Source: Kordiimonas marina (GTDB lineage: Bacteria > Pseudomonadota > Alphaproteobacteria > Sphingomonadales > Kordiimonadaceae). Taken from it: DNA of 64,000 bases. The stretch lies in NCBI RefSeq assembly GCF_023006325.1, contig NZ_JAINDF010000001.1, positions 550,863 through 614,862 of the forward strand, written 5' to 3'. Positions 17,813 through 26,829 of this stretch are shown here, piece by piece. The position numbers and the translations under genes are program-made. Numbering within the stretch: position 1 is the first letter of the stretch; each line of letters starts with the position of its first letter. Below the pieces are notes generated by a model. The model was not told where the DNA came from. It saw nothing but the letters and a program-made list of their open reading frames with translations, and did no database searches.

Positions 17813-18952
17813 ATGCAGGATACCGATACCGACCTGAAAGCCTCGATCGACAAGGCCGTCGCTGTCTGCGAGGCGGTTGCAAGCGGCGATTTCGAAGCCC
17901 GCATTCTCAAAATATATGAGGATGGTGAGCTGCAGCCGCTCTTCAAGGCCATCAACCGCATCATCGACCGCAACGATGCTTTCATCCGTGAGTCCACCGC
18001 CGCCATGAAAGCGGTGAAGGAAAAGCAATATTACCGCAAGATTCTGGAAGCCGGCATGCCCGGCAACTTCCTCAATGCCACGCGCAATATCAATGCCTCG
18101 ATCGATGCCATGGGTGCCTTGCACGACCAGTCCGTCGAACTGGGGGAGAAGGTCGATGCTCTCGTCCGTGAGGTGGAGGAACGCAAGGAGGAAATCTCCA
18201 CCGCCGCCCATGACACCATCCGCAAGACGGACGCGAATTCGAGCAACACCATCGAAGTCTCGAAAGCGGCGCGGCGAACGCTTGAGAACACCAATAGTGT
18301 TGCAGCTGCAACAGAAGAGATGCGCGTATCGTCGCAGGAGATTGCGCGCCAGATCACCATTTCGGCTGACTGCGCTTCCCAGACTCTCAGTGAAACGGAA
18401 ACCGCCAGCGAAAAGATTATGGGGCTTGAGACGGCCGCGGGCGAGATCAGCTCCGTGGTTGACCTCATCACCAAAATCTCCAAGCAGACGAACCTGCTTG
18501 CGCTCAACGCCACCATCGAAGCTGCCCGTGCAGGCGAGGCTGGCAAAGGCTTTGCGGTGGTTGCAAGCGAAGTGAAGAATTTGGCGAACCAAACGGCACA
18601 GGCGACCGAAAACATTGTCAGCCAGGTCAATAATATCCAGTCGACCACCGCCGATAGCGTCACCGCCATCCAAAGCATCAAGAAAATCACCCAGCAGCTC
18701 AGTGAAATCAGCGCGGGCATTTCTGCCGCTGTGGAGGAACAGACCGCGGCAACAGGCGAAATCAGCGATCAAGCCCAACGACTTAGGAGCGATATCGAGA
18801 TCGTCACCAACAGCGTGACCAACCTGGTGCAATCCTCTGCGGCGTCCTATTCGTCATCGATTCAAGTTATCTGGTCCGCAGAAGATATCGACACGCCGCT
18901 TGAAACATTGTCAGGCTCCATGTCCGATTTCCTGAAACTGCTCGACGCTTAA
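17813..18952 (+). CDS. cytoplasmic methyl-accepting chemotaxis protein
   Basis: 379-aa chemoreceptor without transmembrane helices. The N-terminal ~110 residues contain a HAMP-like helical repeat ([15 protein letters not shown], then R-N-I-N-A-S-I-D). The signalling hairpin carries the signature [24 protein letters not shown] (positions near 225-250). A long coiled coil flanks it. The sensory input may come from the preceding PAS protein. No che genes lie in the window, so it must couple to CheA/CheW encoded elsewhere or to another output such as the STAS/RsbW pair. Confidence 0.93.
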   Translation: MQDTDTDLKASIDKAVAVCEAVASGDFEARILKIYEDGELQPLFKAINRIIDRNDAFIRESTAAMKAVKEKQYYRKILEAGMPGNFLNATRNINASIDAMGALHDQSVELGEKVDALVREVEERKEEISTAAHDTIRKTDANSSNTIEVSKAARRTLENTNSVAAATEEMRVSSQEIARQITISADCASQTLSETETASEKIMGLETAAGEISSVVDLITKISKQTNLLALNATIEAARAGEAGKGFAVVASEVKNLANQTAQATENIVSQVNNIQSTTADSVTAIQSIKKITQQLSEISAGISAAVEEQTAATGEISDQAQRLRSDIEIVTNSVTNLVQSSAASYSSSIQVIWSAEDIDTPLETLSGSMSDFLKLLDA

Positions 18953-18973
18953 CGCCCAACCGGGAGAAAAACC

Positions 18974-19279
18974 ATGCGCTATACCCTGACCACCGGCGGG
19001 ACCACCGCAACAGTATCCCTTGAGGGCCAGCTGACATTTGGCGATCAGGCGGAATTCCGCACCATGCTCAAAGAGTTGACGGCACAGTCGCAAGATAGAT
19101 GCCTCGTCGATATCCAATCGCTTGAGTTCATTGATTCGGCAGGACTTGGGCTGCTCCTGCGAGCGAAATCCAACATTACGGACGCCGGAAAATCCGTCGC
19201 GCTCAAAGTACCGGACACAGGCCAGGTGAAAGACATTCTGGACATTGCCCAGTTCCACCAGTTGTTCGACTATGACTGA
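18974..19279 (+). CDS. STAS-domain anti-sigma-factor antagonist (RsbV/SpoIIAA-like)
   Basis: 101-aa single-domain cytoplasmic protein. The phosphorylation motif F-I-D-S-A-G-L-G-L-L-L (Ser near residue 56) is intact, as in SpoIIAA and RsbV. In the family the dephosphorylated form binds the RsbW-type kinase and releases its partner. It lies 21 bases after the chemoreceptor gene with GGGAG before the ATG, so it is in the same operon. No sigma-factor gene or PP2C phosphatase accompanies it. Confidence 0.92.
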   Translation: MRYTLTTGGTTATVSLEGQLTFGDQAEFRTMLKELTAQSQDRCLVDIQSLEFIDSAGLGLLLRAKSNITDAGKSVALKVPDTGQVKDILDIAQFHQLFDYD

Positions 19280-19414
19280 GTTCAGCAAAAATATAGTGGG
19301 CCGGTAACAATCGGCCTGCGCACTCCATCTCCCTTTTTTCAATCCCGTAAGACGAGTGTCCGGTCCCCACCTCTGGCAGCCGTTTGAGAGACGTCATGCG
19401 CGGTAACGCGTGCC

Positions 19415-19444
19415 AAAAAAGAATGGCGCCCGAAAGCGCCATTC
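19415..19444 (-). terminator. rho-independent terminator of the TonB receptor gene at 19473
   Basis: GAATGGCGC (19421-19429) pairs with GCGCCATTC (19436-19444). On the minus strand the stem is followed by TTTTTT (19420-19415). Confidence 0.9.
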
Positions 19445-19472
19445 CTACAGGACCGGATCGATGATTGCGTCA

Positions 19473-21869
19473 TCAGAAGTCGTAGCTGACCGAGACACCC
19501 CACCAGCGCGGCTTACCGTAGAACAGCTGGTTGAAGCCGGCGATACCGGTGAAGTCGAAGGTGTAAACCTTATACTCCTTGTCGAAGATATTCTTGGCGT
19601 AAGCCGAAAGCTCGACACCGCTGTCTTCGAACCGGTAGGCGACCTTCAGGTCCACCAGCATATAGCCGTTCTGCTTCGAGATATCCGAATTGGTGATATC
19701 GAAATAGTGGCTGCCCTGATAGTTGAAGCTGGCCGTGGTGGTCAGGTCACCCTTCTCGACCGGCCAGTCGTAGCTGACAAAGCCGTTCGCCGTGAACTGA
19801 GGCGCCAGAACCGCCTGACGGTTGTTGAGCGTTGCGCCCTGAACCGTCACACCGTCCACATCCGTATGCAGGAGGCTGGCTCCAAGCTGGATGTTGAGCC
19901 GGTCCATCGGAAGGATGCCGATCTCAGCTTCACCGCCGTAGAATTTGGCCTTGCCGTTGGTGATGAACTGGGACAGCCCCTGGAAGGTCAGCGCCTGGAA
20001 GTCCTTATAGTCGTAATAGAAGCCCGAGGCGTTGATCCGGAACCGCTTGTTTTCCGACGTCCATTTCACACCGGTCTCATATGAGTCCAGGATTTCCGGC
20101 TTGAAGGCGATCTGAGACGAGGTCAGGAAGTCGGTCTGGTCGATGAAGCCCGCGTTGAAGCCCCCGGCCTTGAAGCCCCGGCTCCAACTCAGATACATCA
20201 GCGTGTGGTCATTGACCTGCCAATCGAGCGCGGCCTTGCCGAGGAAGTTGCCATTGTCGATCTTCGACGCGTCAGGCGAGACGACATCCGCGGGACCGGC
20301 ACCAAGCGCGGCTGCGAAGCCGTTAACGGCCCCCGCCTGCATACTGAAATAGTTGGCCTCGCCCACACCGTTCAGCACGTTGTTGAGCAGATAACCAGCC
20401 GGCGCGCGGTTGATATAGTCGAAGCTGCGCTTTTCCTTGGTATAGCGGGCACCGAGGGTGAGCTTCAGGTCATCAGTCAGCTGATACTCGCCTTGGCCAA
20501 AGATGGCGTAGCTATCGGTCTTCTGGGTATAATTGACATCGTAATAGATGGCCGGAACCAGACCTGCGCCTTTGGGGAAGCCAGGCGTGAAAGCCTCAAG
20601 CGCACCGCCAAAAACAGCCGGGTCGCTATCCAGAAGCGCCGCATAATCTCCGCGCCACCAGACGTGCAGGTCGTTGTTACCCTTCACCTTGGTATGCAGG
20701 TAGAAGAGACCGACCTGCCAAACGCCCTTGTCATACTCGCCATTGAGCCGGAGTTCGTCCGAATAGGCGTTGATGCGCGAGCGGAAGGTCGGCGCGATAC
20801 CCCTGAAAGGCCCAACATCCGTGTCTTCCTTATGCAGCTTCTGCGTATGTTGATAGGAGAAGGCGTTCGTCAGTTCCACCTCACCAAAGAGCTGCTTGTA
20901 GGTGGCATGAATGCCCTGCACCTCGATCTTGAGCGGCCCCTGGCGGTTATAGTTACCCGAGCGGTTGTTGCCGTCCGTGTCGGCGTAGCAGTAAATATCC
21001 CGCGGCACGTCAGTCGGGCAGAAAGGCAGGTTATCGGCGCCCGTCGCCCCCAAGGTGGACTGGTGCTGATACTGCGGCGCATTGGTGTTCGACCGTGAAT
21101 AAAGGCCGGTCAGGTTGAGGCTGCCGTCTTCACCGATCTTGGTTTCGATCTGACCGCGGAGCGCGATGCTGTCTGCACCGTCCGTGGTCGGGCCCAGGGT
21201 ATTGTGCACATAGCCCTTGGCATAGTTATAGTCGGCCGCCAACCGCGCCTTGACCCGGTCGGAGATCGGGCCGCTAACCGCGCCGGTGAGTTTCACGCTG
21301 GAATAGGCGCCACCTTCGGCGGTCACATAGCCTTCGAACTCGTCGGTTGGCTTCTTGGAGACAAACTTGATCAGGCCGCCGGTTGCGTTGCGGCCATAAA
21401 TGGTGCCCTGCGGCCCCCGCAACACTTCGACACGCTCAACGTCAAACAGCTGGAACGTGAGGCCCGGCAAGGCCGCCTGATAGGCTTCATCGACATAGAT
21501 GGCGATCGGGCCTTCGTTATTGTCGTTGAAGTCGTTAAGACCAACACCACGCAGCGTGAAGGACGGGTTGTTGCCCTCACCCACCGGCGTGCCGACATTG
21601 AGACCCGGCACCTGCGCCACGATCTGCGTGCTGTCCTCGAAGCCGAACTGCTTGAGGGCATCACCCGTGAAAGCCGTAACCGAAACGCCCACTTTCTGGC
21701 TCGATTCCGCGCGCTTCTGGGCGGTGATGGTGATTTCCTGGATCACCTGGGCATGAACGGCGGGTGCCTGCGAAACCATCGCGACTGCCGCCGCTGATAG
21801 CATCAGGCGTTTCTTGAACTTTTTACTTCCAGCATCCTTCGAAGGAAGGAGTCCACTTTCATTCCACAT
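19473..21869 (-). CDS. TonB-dependent outer-membrane receptor
   Basis: 798-aa outer-membrane active-transport protein. A signal peptide (hydrophobic stretch L-M-L-S-A-A-A-V-A-M-V ending VHAQ) is followed by a TonB-box-like I-Q-E-I-T-I-T-A-Q-K-R, a plug domain (V-E-V-L-R-G-P-Q-G-T-I-Y-G-R-N-A-T-G-G) and a 22-strand barrel ending in V-S-V-S-Y-D-F with the expected C-terminal Phe. This is the broad sphingomonad/Caulobacter class used for plant- or aromatic-derived substrates rather than classical siderophores. I chose the ATG at 21869 because GGGGAG lies upstream. It is divergent from the MFS gene and near the catabolic cluster, so uptake of that cluster's substrate is a reasonable inference. 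Confidence 0.93.
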   Translation of the reverse strand: MWNESGLLPSKDAGSKKFKKRLMLSAAAVAMVSQAPAVHAQVIQEITITAQKRAESSQKVGVSVTAFTGDALKQFGFEDSTQIVAQVPGLNVGTPVGEGNNPSFTLRGVGLNDFNDNNEGPIAIYVDEAYQAALPGLTFQLFDVERVEVLRGPQGTIYGRNATGGLIKFVSKKPTDEFEGYVTAEGGAYSSVKLTGAVSGPISDRVKARLAADYNYAKGYVHNTLGPTTDGADSIALRGQIETKIGEDGSLNLTGLYSRSNTNAPQYQHQSTLGATGADNLPFCPTDVPRDIYCYADTDGNNRSGNYNRQGPLKIEVQGIHATYKQLFGEVELTNAFSYQHTQKLHKEDTDVGPFRGIAPTFRSRINAYSDELRLNGEYDKGVWQVGLFYLHTKVKGNNDLHVWWRGDYAALLDSDPAVFGGALEAFTPGFPKGAGLVPAIYYDVNYTQKTDSYAIFGQGEYQLTDDLKLTLGARYTKEKRSFDYINRAPAGYLLNNVLNGVGEANYFSMQAGAVNGFAAALGAGPADVVSPDASKIDNGNFLGKAALDWQVNDHTLMYLSWSRGFKAGGFNAGFIDQTDFLTSSQIAFKPEILDSYETGVKWTSENKRFRINASGFYYDYKDFQALTFQGLSQFITNGKAKFYGGEAEIGILPMDRLNIQLGASLLHTDVDGVTVQGATLNNRQAVLAPQFTANGFVSYDWPVEKGDLTTTASFNYQGSHYFDITNSDISKQNGYMLVDLKVAYRFEDSGVELSAYAKNIFDKEYKVYTFDFTGIAGFNQLFYGKPRWWGVSVSYDF

Positions 21870-21996
21870 ATGTTTTCTCCCCTGCGCCCTCAAATTGCTT
21901 GGCCGACGTGTCCGCGTCACAGAGCGCCTGTGATCATGCAGCCACACTTTCAGGCGGTCGACTTGTCAAATTAGGACAAAAGCCCGCCTGGAAGGG

Positions 21997-22025
21997 GGCA
22001 CAGGGCATAAAATGCTGCCCGTGCC
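21997..22025. promoter_or_regulatory. near-perfect inverted repeat in the TonB receptor / MFS divergent promoter
   Basis: GGCAC-a-GGGCA (21997-22007) is the inverse complement of TGCCC-GTGCC (22016-22025) apart from one extra A, with an 8-base spacer. A second short repeat, TTGTC-N7-GACAA, lies at 21963-21979. Both sit between the divergent genes, where an operator for a shared regulator would be expected. The binding protein is unknown. Confidence 0.45.
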
Positions 22026-22102
22026 TGTAAAAAAGGCCGCAAATGTCATGCCGAAGCTGGCAAACTGGGAAACGGTGGGAGCCTAACGGGGAGAATAACC
22101 AT

Positions 22103-23284
22103 ATGAGTATTTTCAAGAATGGCGGCACGTACGACCCGGACAGGGGCTCGTCCATCGCCGCCGCTGTGTTACTCGGACTGTCAGCCAACATATCCTTCAT
22201 CATCCAGCCTGGGCTGGTGGGCGGCTTCGTCGACGCGCTGCATTTCACGGAAGGCCAGGCGGGCGAGCTTGCCGCCTATGAAATGTTCGGCATTGCCGCC
22301 TCCACGGTCGTCCTCGCGTTCCTCAGCCTCAAGGCCAACTGGCGCATCAGCCTGGCCCTTTGTGCTATCCTCGCGGCAGTGGGTGATTTCCTGTCCGCCA
22401 AAATGACGGGCTTTCACGAACTGGGCATTGCCCGCTTCATCGCAGGCTGCGGCCATGGAGGGCTGATCTCCTTAAGCTTCGCGGCCATCGGGCTTACCAA
22501 GCGGACGGACCGAAACCTCGGCATCTATCTGACCGCGCTCTTATCCTATGGTGCGCTTGGGCTCCTGTTGATGCCGTATCTGTTGGATGCGATTGGCCTC
22601 AGCGGCATCTTCATCGCCTTCTCAGTCGCCTCCCTGATGGCGCTTTTCTCGCTGCCCTATATGCCCTATGCCCCGAAGGAGGAAGCAGCCGCGGAGGTGG
22701 AAGCCACACGGATCAACTTCCGGCTTCTGATCCCCACGCTCCTGGGCTTCCTGGCCTATAATATCTCGCAGGGCATTGTGTGGGCTTATCTGTTCCTGAT
22801 CGGGACCGGGGCGGGGCTCGGTGACCAGACAGTCGCCAACAGCCTGTTTATCTCGCAGATCTTCGGGGTCATCGGTGCCTTCCTCGCGGTCATCATCTCC
22901 GCCAAGGTGGTTGGCCGGTTTGCGCCGATCACCGCTGGCGTGCTCGGCGGCGCCGCCTTCATTGCGCTCCTGATGCCGGGGCCGAGCTATGTGACCTATC
23001 TGATCGCAGTCTGCGGCTTCAACCTCGCCTGGAACAAGGTGCTACCCTTCATCCTCGCCGCCATCGCCGACTTTGACGTGCGCGGCCGGGTCATGACCTT
23101 TGCGCTCGCGATCCAGATGGGCGGGCTGGCGATCGGTCCTTACATCGCGTCCCAGATTGTTGGTGAGGGTGATTATTTCAGCGTCGAGCTCTCCAGCGTC
23201 ATCTTCTTCGTGATCGGCTATGTGCTCCTGATCTTCCCGATCATGTCCCACAGCCGCATCCTGAAAGCTGCCGAACAAGGCTGA
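22103..23284 (+). CDS. MFS transporter
   Basis: 393-aa inner-membrane transporter with about 12 hydrophobic segments, usual for the major facilitator superfamily. The N-terminal half has R-F-I-A-G-C-G-H-G-G-L-I-S-L in TM4-5; a charged central loop (K-E-E-A-A-A-E-V-E) divides the two six-helix halves. The ATG at 22103 has GGGGAG upstream. It probably moves the substrate of the adjacent catabolic cluster across the inner membrane after TonB-dependent uptake; direction and substrate are inferred from position only. Confidence 0.85.
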   Translation: MSIFKNGGTYDPDRGSSIAAAVLLGLSANISFIIQPGLVGGFVDALHFTEGQAGELAAYEMFGIAASTVVLAFLSLKANWRISLALCAILAAVGDFLSAKMTGFHELGIARFIAGCGHGGLISLSFAAIGLTKRTDRNLGIYLTALLSYGALGLLLMPYLLDAIGLSGIFIAFSVASLMALFSLPYMPYAPKEEAAAEVEATRINFRLLIPTLLGFLAYNISQGIVWAYLFLIGTGAGLGDQTVANSLFISQIFGVIGAFLAVIISAKVVGRFAPITAGVLGGAAFIALLMPGPSYVTYLIAVCGFNLAWNKVLPFILAAIADFDVRGRVMTFALAIQMGGLAIGPYIASQIVGEGDYFSVELSSVIFFVIGYVLLIFPIMSHSRILKAAEQG

Positions 23285-23304
23285 CGAATATCGGCACCAA
23301 AGGC

Positions 23305-23338
23305 AAAGCCCGCGGCACTCACACCGCGGGCTTTTTTT
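23305..23338 (+). terminator. terminator between the MFS and aldehyde dehydrogenase genes
   Basis: AAAGCCCGCGG (23305-23315) pairs with CCGCGGGCTTT (23324-23334), followed by a run of T. The A-run on the other side means it may serve both converging genes. Confidence 0.9.
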
Positions 23339-23358
23339 ATTGGTAAGGCAGAGGCCTA

Positions 23359-24789
23359 TCAGTCGCGCGCGCCATAGATGGCCTTCAGCTCCAGATATTC
23401 CTCAAGCCCGTATTTGCCCCATTCGCGGCCGTTGCCGGACATCTTGAAGCCGCCGAACGGCGCCGCCGCATCGAGCCCGGCACCATTGATATGGACCATG
23501 CCGGTGCGCAGCTCCTTGGCAACCTCTTCCGCCTCGGCGCGGGTTTCCGCCCACACAGCGCCCGAAAGGCCATATTCGCTGTCATTGGCGACCGCGATGG
23601 CTTCATCAAGCGTGTCATAGGTCATCATACTGATGACCGGGCCGAAGATTTCTTCGCGCGCGATGGTCATGTCAGGCGTTACCGGGCCAAAGACGGTGGG
23701 GGCGACGAAATAGCCCTGGTTGCGGTCCTTCGGCATATCGGGCCCACCGGTCAGGAGCGGCGCGCCTTCCTCGATGCCCTTCTGGATGAGGCCGACGACC
23801 TTGCCATACTGGTCCTTGTTGGAGATGGGGCCGAGATCGGCGTCGCCCTTCGGGTCACCCACCTTCAGGCTTTCGGCGACCGTCACCGCCACCTTGGCGG
23901 CGGCTTCGAACTTGTCCTTCGGCACCAGCACACGCGTGCGGGCGTTGCAGGACTGGCCGGAGTTCATCATCACCTCCCGCACGCAGGTGGTGATGGCGCG
24001 CTCAAGCGGCGCGCTCGGCAGGATAATCGCCGCCGATTTGCCACCTAGCTCCAGCGACACACGCTTGACCGTTTTAGCCGCGGCCTCGGAAATCGCGATA
24101 CCCGCACGGGTCGACCCGGTAAAGGACACCATGTCCACATCCTCGTGGCTGACCATGGCCGAGCCGACGCCGGGGCCATCCCCGTGCACTAGGTTGAACA
24201 CGCCCTTCGGCACACCAACCTTGTCCATGATGTCGGCGAGGATAACGGCATCGAGCGGCGCTTTCTCGCTCGGCTTCAGCACCATGGTGCAGCCAGCGGC
24301 GAGCGCGGGGGCAACCTTGGTGGCGATCTGGTTCATCGGCCAGTTCCAGGGCGTGATCAGCGCACACACGCCGATCGGCTCGTGCCGCACCTTGGTGGTG
24401 CCCAGCCATTCCTCGAACTCGTAACTGTCGATTTCCTTGAGGATCTGGCCAAAATGCTGCGGGCCCGACGGCGCCTGCGCCATCCGCGCAAGCCCCATGG
24501 GCGCGCCCATGGCGATGGAAATCGCATCCGCGATCTCGTCATTGCGCTTGATCAGCTCATCATTGATGGCGGCGATCAGGTCCTTCCGGTCCTTGAGCGG
24601 CATTTTGGAGAAGGACGGGAAAGCGGCGCGGGCGGCCGCAACCGCCTTGTTCACATCTGCTTCGTTGCCGAGCGCGATTTGGGCAAATGCCTCCCCCGTC
24701 GCGGGGTTGACAATATCGTCATAGCGCGGGGCCTCAGGGGCCACCCAGGCACCATCAATATAGTATCGCGTCGCGTCCGGCAGCGTCAT
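23359..24789 (-). CDS. aldehyde dehydrogenase (NAD(P)+-dependent)
   Basis: Oxidises an aldehyde to a carboxylic acid in the cytoplasm; 476 aa, normal for the superfamily. Seen are the cofactor motif F-T-G-S-T-R-A-G, the general base Glu in L-E-L-G-G-K-S-A, the catalytic Cys in N-S-G-Q-S-C-N-A-R-T, and E-E-I-F-G-P-V-I-S-M-M. It follows the FAH-type hydrolase gene by 3 bases with GGAGG before its ATG, so the two are co-transcribed. The substrate is probably an intermediate of the surrounding pathway, for example a semialdehyde, but it cannot be named from sequence. Confidence 0.93.
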   Translation of the reverse strand: MTLPDATRYYIDGAWVAPEAPRYDDIVNPATGEAFAQIALGNEADVNKAVAAARAAFPSFSKMPLKDRKDLIAAINDELIKRNDEIADAISIAMGAPMGLARMAQAPSGPQHFGQILKEIDSYEFEEWLGTTKVRHEPIGVCALITPWNWPMNQIATKVAPALAAGCTMVLKPSEKAPLDAVILADIMDKVGVPKGVFNLVHGDGPGVGSAMVSHEDVDMVSFTGSTRAGIAISEAAAKTVKRVSLELGGKSAAIILPSAPLERAITTCVREVMMNSGQSCNARTRVLVPKDKFEAAAKVAVTVAESLKVGDPKGDADLGPISNKDQYGKVVGLIQKGIEEGAPLLTGGPDMPKDRNQGYFVAPTVFGPVTPDMTIAREEIFGPVISMMTYDTLDEAIAVANDSEYGLSGAVWAETRAEAEEVAKELRTGMVHINGAGLDAAAPFGGFKMSGNGREWGKYGLEEYLELKAIYGARD

Positions 24790-24792
24790 GCC

Positions 24793-25677
24793 TCAGTCCT
24801 CCAGTTTGGATTTATAAAACTTCGCGCCCTGGCCGCCTGCGGCACGGATACCGCGGAATTCCCAGTCACCACCCATGGCCGTGGAGATCACCTCCTCGGA
24901 CTCGGTCGGCTGCGCGCCGACATCATCGCGGATCGGCGTCGGGCCTTCAACAATCTTGTTGGTCAATTTGCCAAGGCCTTCCACTTCCACCTCAACCACG
25001 TCACCCGGCTGCACCGGACGGCTGTTGGCGGGCGTGCCGGAGAGCAACACATCACCCGGCTCCAGCGTGATGTTGCGGGCGATATCCGCGACCAGATAGT
25101 GCATGTCCCATTCCATATTGTCGGTATTGTCTTCCTGCACCACCTTGCCGTTCACGTAGGTGCGGATCACCTTGTTATGGAAGTCCCAGCCGGTGACGAG
25201 CCCCGGCCCGATCGGGCACAGTGTATCCGAGCCCTTCACGCGCAGCATGGAGCCCGCGTCCGTATCCCGGAAGTCATGGAGGCCATAGTCGTTCGCGACC
25301 GAGTAGCCGGCGATATAGTCACCTGCCTCGGCCTGGCTGATGTTGCGGCAGGTCTTGCCGATGACGATGGCGATCTCGCCTTCATAATTCAGGTATTTGC
25401 AGCGCTTCGGCCGGACGATGTCACCCTTGTGGGTATTCATGGCCGTGAGCGGCTTCTGGAAATAAGTCGGCGTACCGCCCAGCTTGGTCATGAATTCCTC
25501 AACCCGGCTATGGTAATTGAGGTGCACGCAGATGATCTTGCGTGGCTCCACGGGCGGCAGGTGGATGGCGTCGTCCACATGAACCTTGCGGCCGTCGCGG
25601 GTGACAAGCTCATCGCCCTCGCGCGTCGCCAGGATGGGGTAACCGTCCAGCAAAATCTTCCTGTATTCCGTGGTCAT
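24793..25677 (-). CDS. fumarylacetoacetate hydrolase family protein (HpaG-like)
   Basis: 294-aa soluble enzyme of the FAH superfamily. This superfamily includes FAA hydrolases, 2-oxo-hepta-3-ene-dioate decarboxylase/isomerase (HpaG) and acylpyruvases. The C-terminal catalytic core has N-Y-E-G-E-I-A-I-V-I-G-K (metal-binding E-x-E), G-Y-S-V-A-N-D-Y-G-L-H-D-F, and L-E-P-G-D-V-L-L-S-G-T-P. I chose the ATG at 25677 because GGAGAAG precedes it. It heads a two-gene operon with the aldehyde dehydrogenase and is divergent from the acetoacetate-decarboxylase-like gene. Its job is inferred to be a ring-cleavage product hydrolase or decarboxylase downstream of the dioxygenase at 31092. Confidence 0.88.
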   Translation of the reverse strand: MTTEYRKILLDGYPILATREGDELVTRDGRKVHVDDAIHLPPVEPRKIICVHLNYHSRVEEFMTKLGGTPTYFQKPLTAMNTHKGDIVRPKRCKYLNYEGEIAIVIGKTCRNISQAEAGDYIAGYSVANDYGLHDFRDTDAGSMLRVKGSDTLCPIGPGLVTGWDFHNKVIRTYVNGKVVQEDNTDNMEWDMHYLVADIARNITLEPGDVLLSGTPANSRPVQPGDVVEVEVEGLGKLTNKIVEGPTPIRDDVGAQPTESEEVISTAMGGDWEFRGIRAAGGQGAKFYKSKLED

Positions 25678-25731
25678 GACCTTCTTCTCCAAATTCTTGC
25701 GGCCCGGGTTTCTGGTCCCGAAAGCCGTACG

Positions 25732-25760
25732 CACACTGTGTGAACTTTACCTTATGGTAA
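25732..25760. promoter_or_regulatory. two adjacent palindromes in the FAH / decarboxylase divergent promoter
   Basis: CACACTGTGTG (25732-25742) is followed at once by TTACC-TTAT-GGTAA (25747-25760). Both lie 55-83 bases before the FAH-gene start and 120 bases before the divergent decarboxylase-like gene, so either or both could be operators for the cluster's regulator. Confidence 0.4.
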
Positions 25761-25878
25761 GACCATTTTTTTTCTTAGCATATGAGGCCATTCTAGGGAG
25801 TGACACTGGAATATGCGGCTGCGCTGCCCGATAGTGGCGGCCATACAAATCCGCATTCTATTTTGACGAGGGACCGCC

Positions 25879-26679
25879 ATGACCGGATTTTACTACCCCC
25901 GCACCGCTTCCGGCAAAGCCGCAATCCTGCCGCCGGTGCCGTGGCATTATTCGGGTGAACTGATCACCCTGGAATACCGCACCGACCCAGATGCCGTAGC
26001 CGCCCTGCTGCCCGAAGGCTTCGAGCTGGCCGATGAGGACCCGGGTGCGGTTGCCGCCATCTGGGCCGACTGGCAAAGCTGCTCCGACGATTTCAATGAA
26101 ATCCTCGACCCGATCCGCTGCCAGTACAAGGAGATGTTCATCGTCATCCGCTGCAAGTATCAGGGCAAGCACTATAGCCGCTGTGCCTTCATCTGGGTCG
26201 ACAAGGATTTCGCCATCCTGCGCGGCCAGCACCAGGGCTACCCGAAGAAGCTGGGCTCCATTCACATGAGCCGCCCGGTCACGCTTGGCAAAGCCGGCCC
26301 CCGGCTTGAGCCCGGCGGCAAGTTCGGCGTGACGCTCGCGGCCTATGACCGCCGCCTGGCCGAAGGTGTGTTCACCATCACCGATACGGCCGAGAAGCCG
26401 GGCTTCGTCAACGGCCTGCCGATGGCGCATAACCGCTGGTACCCGGCGATCGAGACCGACGGCACCGACAGCCTGTCTGAAGTGGTGACCATGTCCGGCT
26501 TCGACGGCGAAATGGGCCGCTGCTTCAAGGGCGATTTCGACCTCAAATATTTCGACTCCCCTGTCGAGGAACTGACCGGCCTGCCGATCCGTGAAAAGAT
26601 CGGCGCCTATTGGCATGAGGTCGCGGTGTCCTGGAAAGCGGGCACCACGCTTTCGCGCAAGACCCTGCCGGAGGTCTGA
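25879..26679 (+). CDS. acetoacetate decarboxylase family protein
   Basis: 266-aa cytoplasmic protein with the acetoacetate decarboxylase fold. The Schiff-base region G-Y-P-K-K-L-G (near residues 121-127) matches the P-K-K motif of clostridial acetoacetate decarboxylase, in which one Lys forms the Schiff base and the next lowers its pKa. Upstream Glu and Arg residues (K-E-M-F-I-V-I-R) fit the active-site pattern. Members of this family also include aldolases, dehydratases and decarboxylases of other keto acids. Here, next to ring-cleavage enzymes, it may act on a beta-keto acid intermediate. A strong terminator follows at 26720. Confidence 0.88.
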   Translation: MTGFYYPRTASGKAAILPPVPWHYSGELITLEYRTDPDAVAALLPEGFELADEDPGAVAAIWADWQSCSDDFNEILDPIRCQYKEMFIVIRCKYQGKHYSRCAFIWVDKDFAILRGQHQGYPKKLGSIHMSRPVTLGKAGPRLEPGGKFGVTLAAYDRRLAEGVFTITDTAEKPGFVNGLPMAHNRWYPAIETDGTDSLSEVVTMSGFDGEMGRCFKGDFDLKYFDSPVEELTGLPIREKIGAYWHEVAVSWKAGTTLSRKTLPEV

Positions 26680-26719
26680 TCCCCCCAAGGCTTTATCCAA
26701 GCCCTTCCGGCAAGCTCCC

Positions 26720-26749
26720 CGCCCACGCCCCTCCCGGCGTGGGCGTTTT
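26720..26749 (+). terminator. rho-independent terminator after the decarboxylase-like gene
   Basis: CGCCCACGCC (26720-26729) pairs with GGCGTGGGCG (26736-26745) and is followed by TTTT. Confidence 0.9.
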
Positions 26750-26767
26750 CATTGGATAGGCACGGAC

Positions 26768-26804
26768 AAAAAAAGCCCGGCATTCTCAAATGAGAGCACC
26801 GGGC
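26768..26804 (-). terminator. rho-independent terminator of the P450 / ligase / dehydrogenase operon
   Basis: GCCCGG (26775-26780) and CCGGGC (26799-26804) form the outer stem with an inner CTCTC/GAGAA-type stem; on the minus strand it is followed by TTTTTTT (26774-26768). Confidence 0.9.
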
Positions 26805-26829
26805 CTGTGAGGTCTAGAGGGGTTATGTG

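Noticed and set aside
17639-18832. 397-codon open frame antisense to the chemoreceptor
   Set aside because: The plus-strand protein has a full MCP signature; the antisense product has none.
24382-25743. 453-codon open frame antisense to the FAH and dehydrogenase genes
   Set aside because: Both minus-strand genes are unmistakable and fill the same bases.
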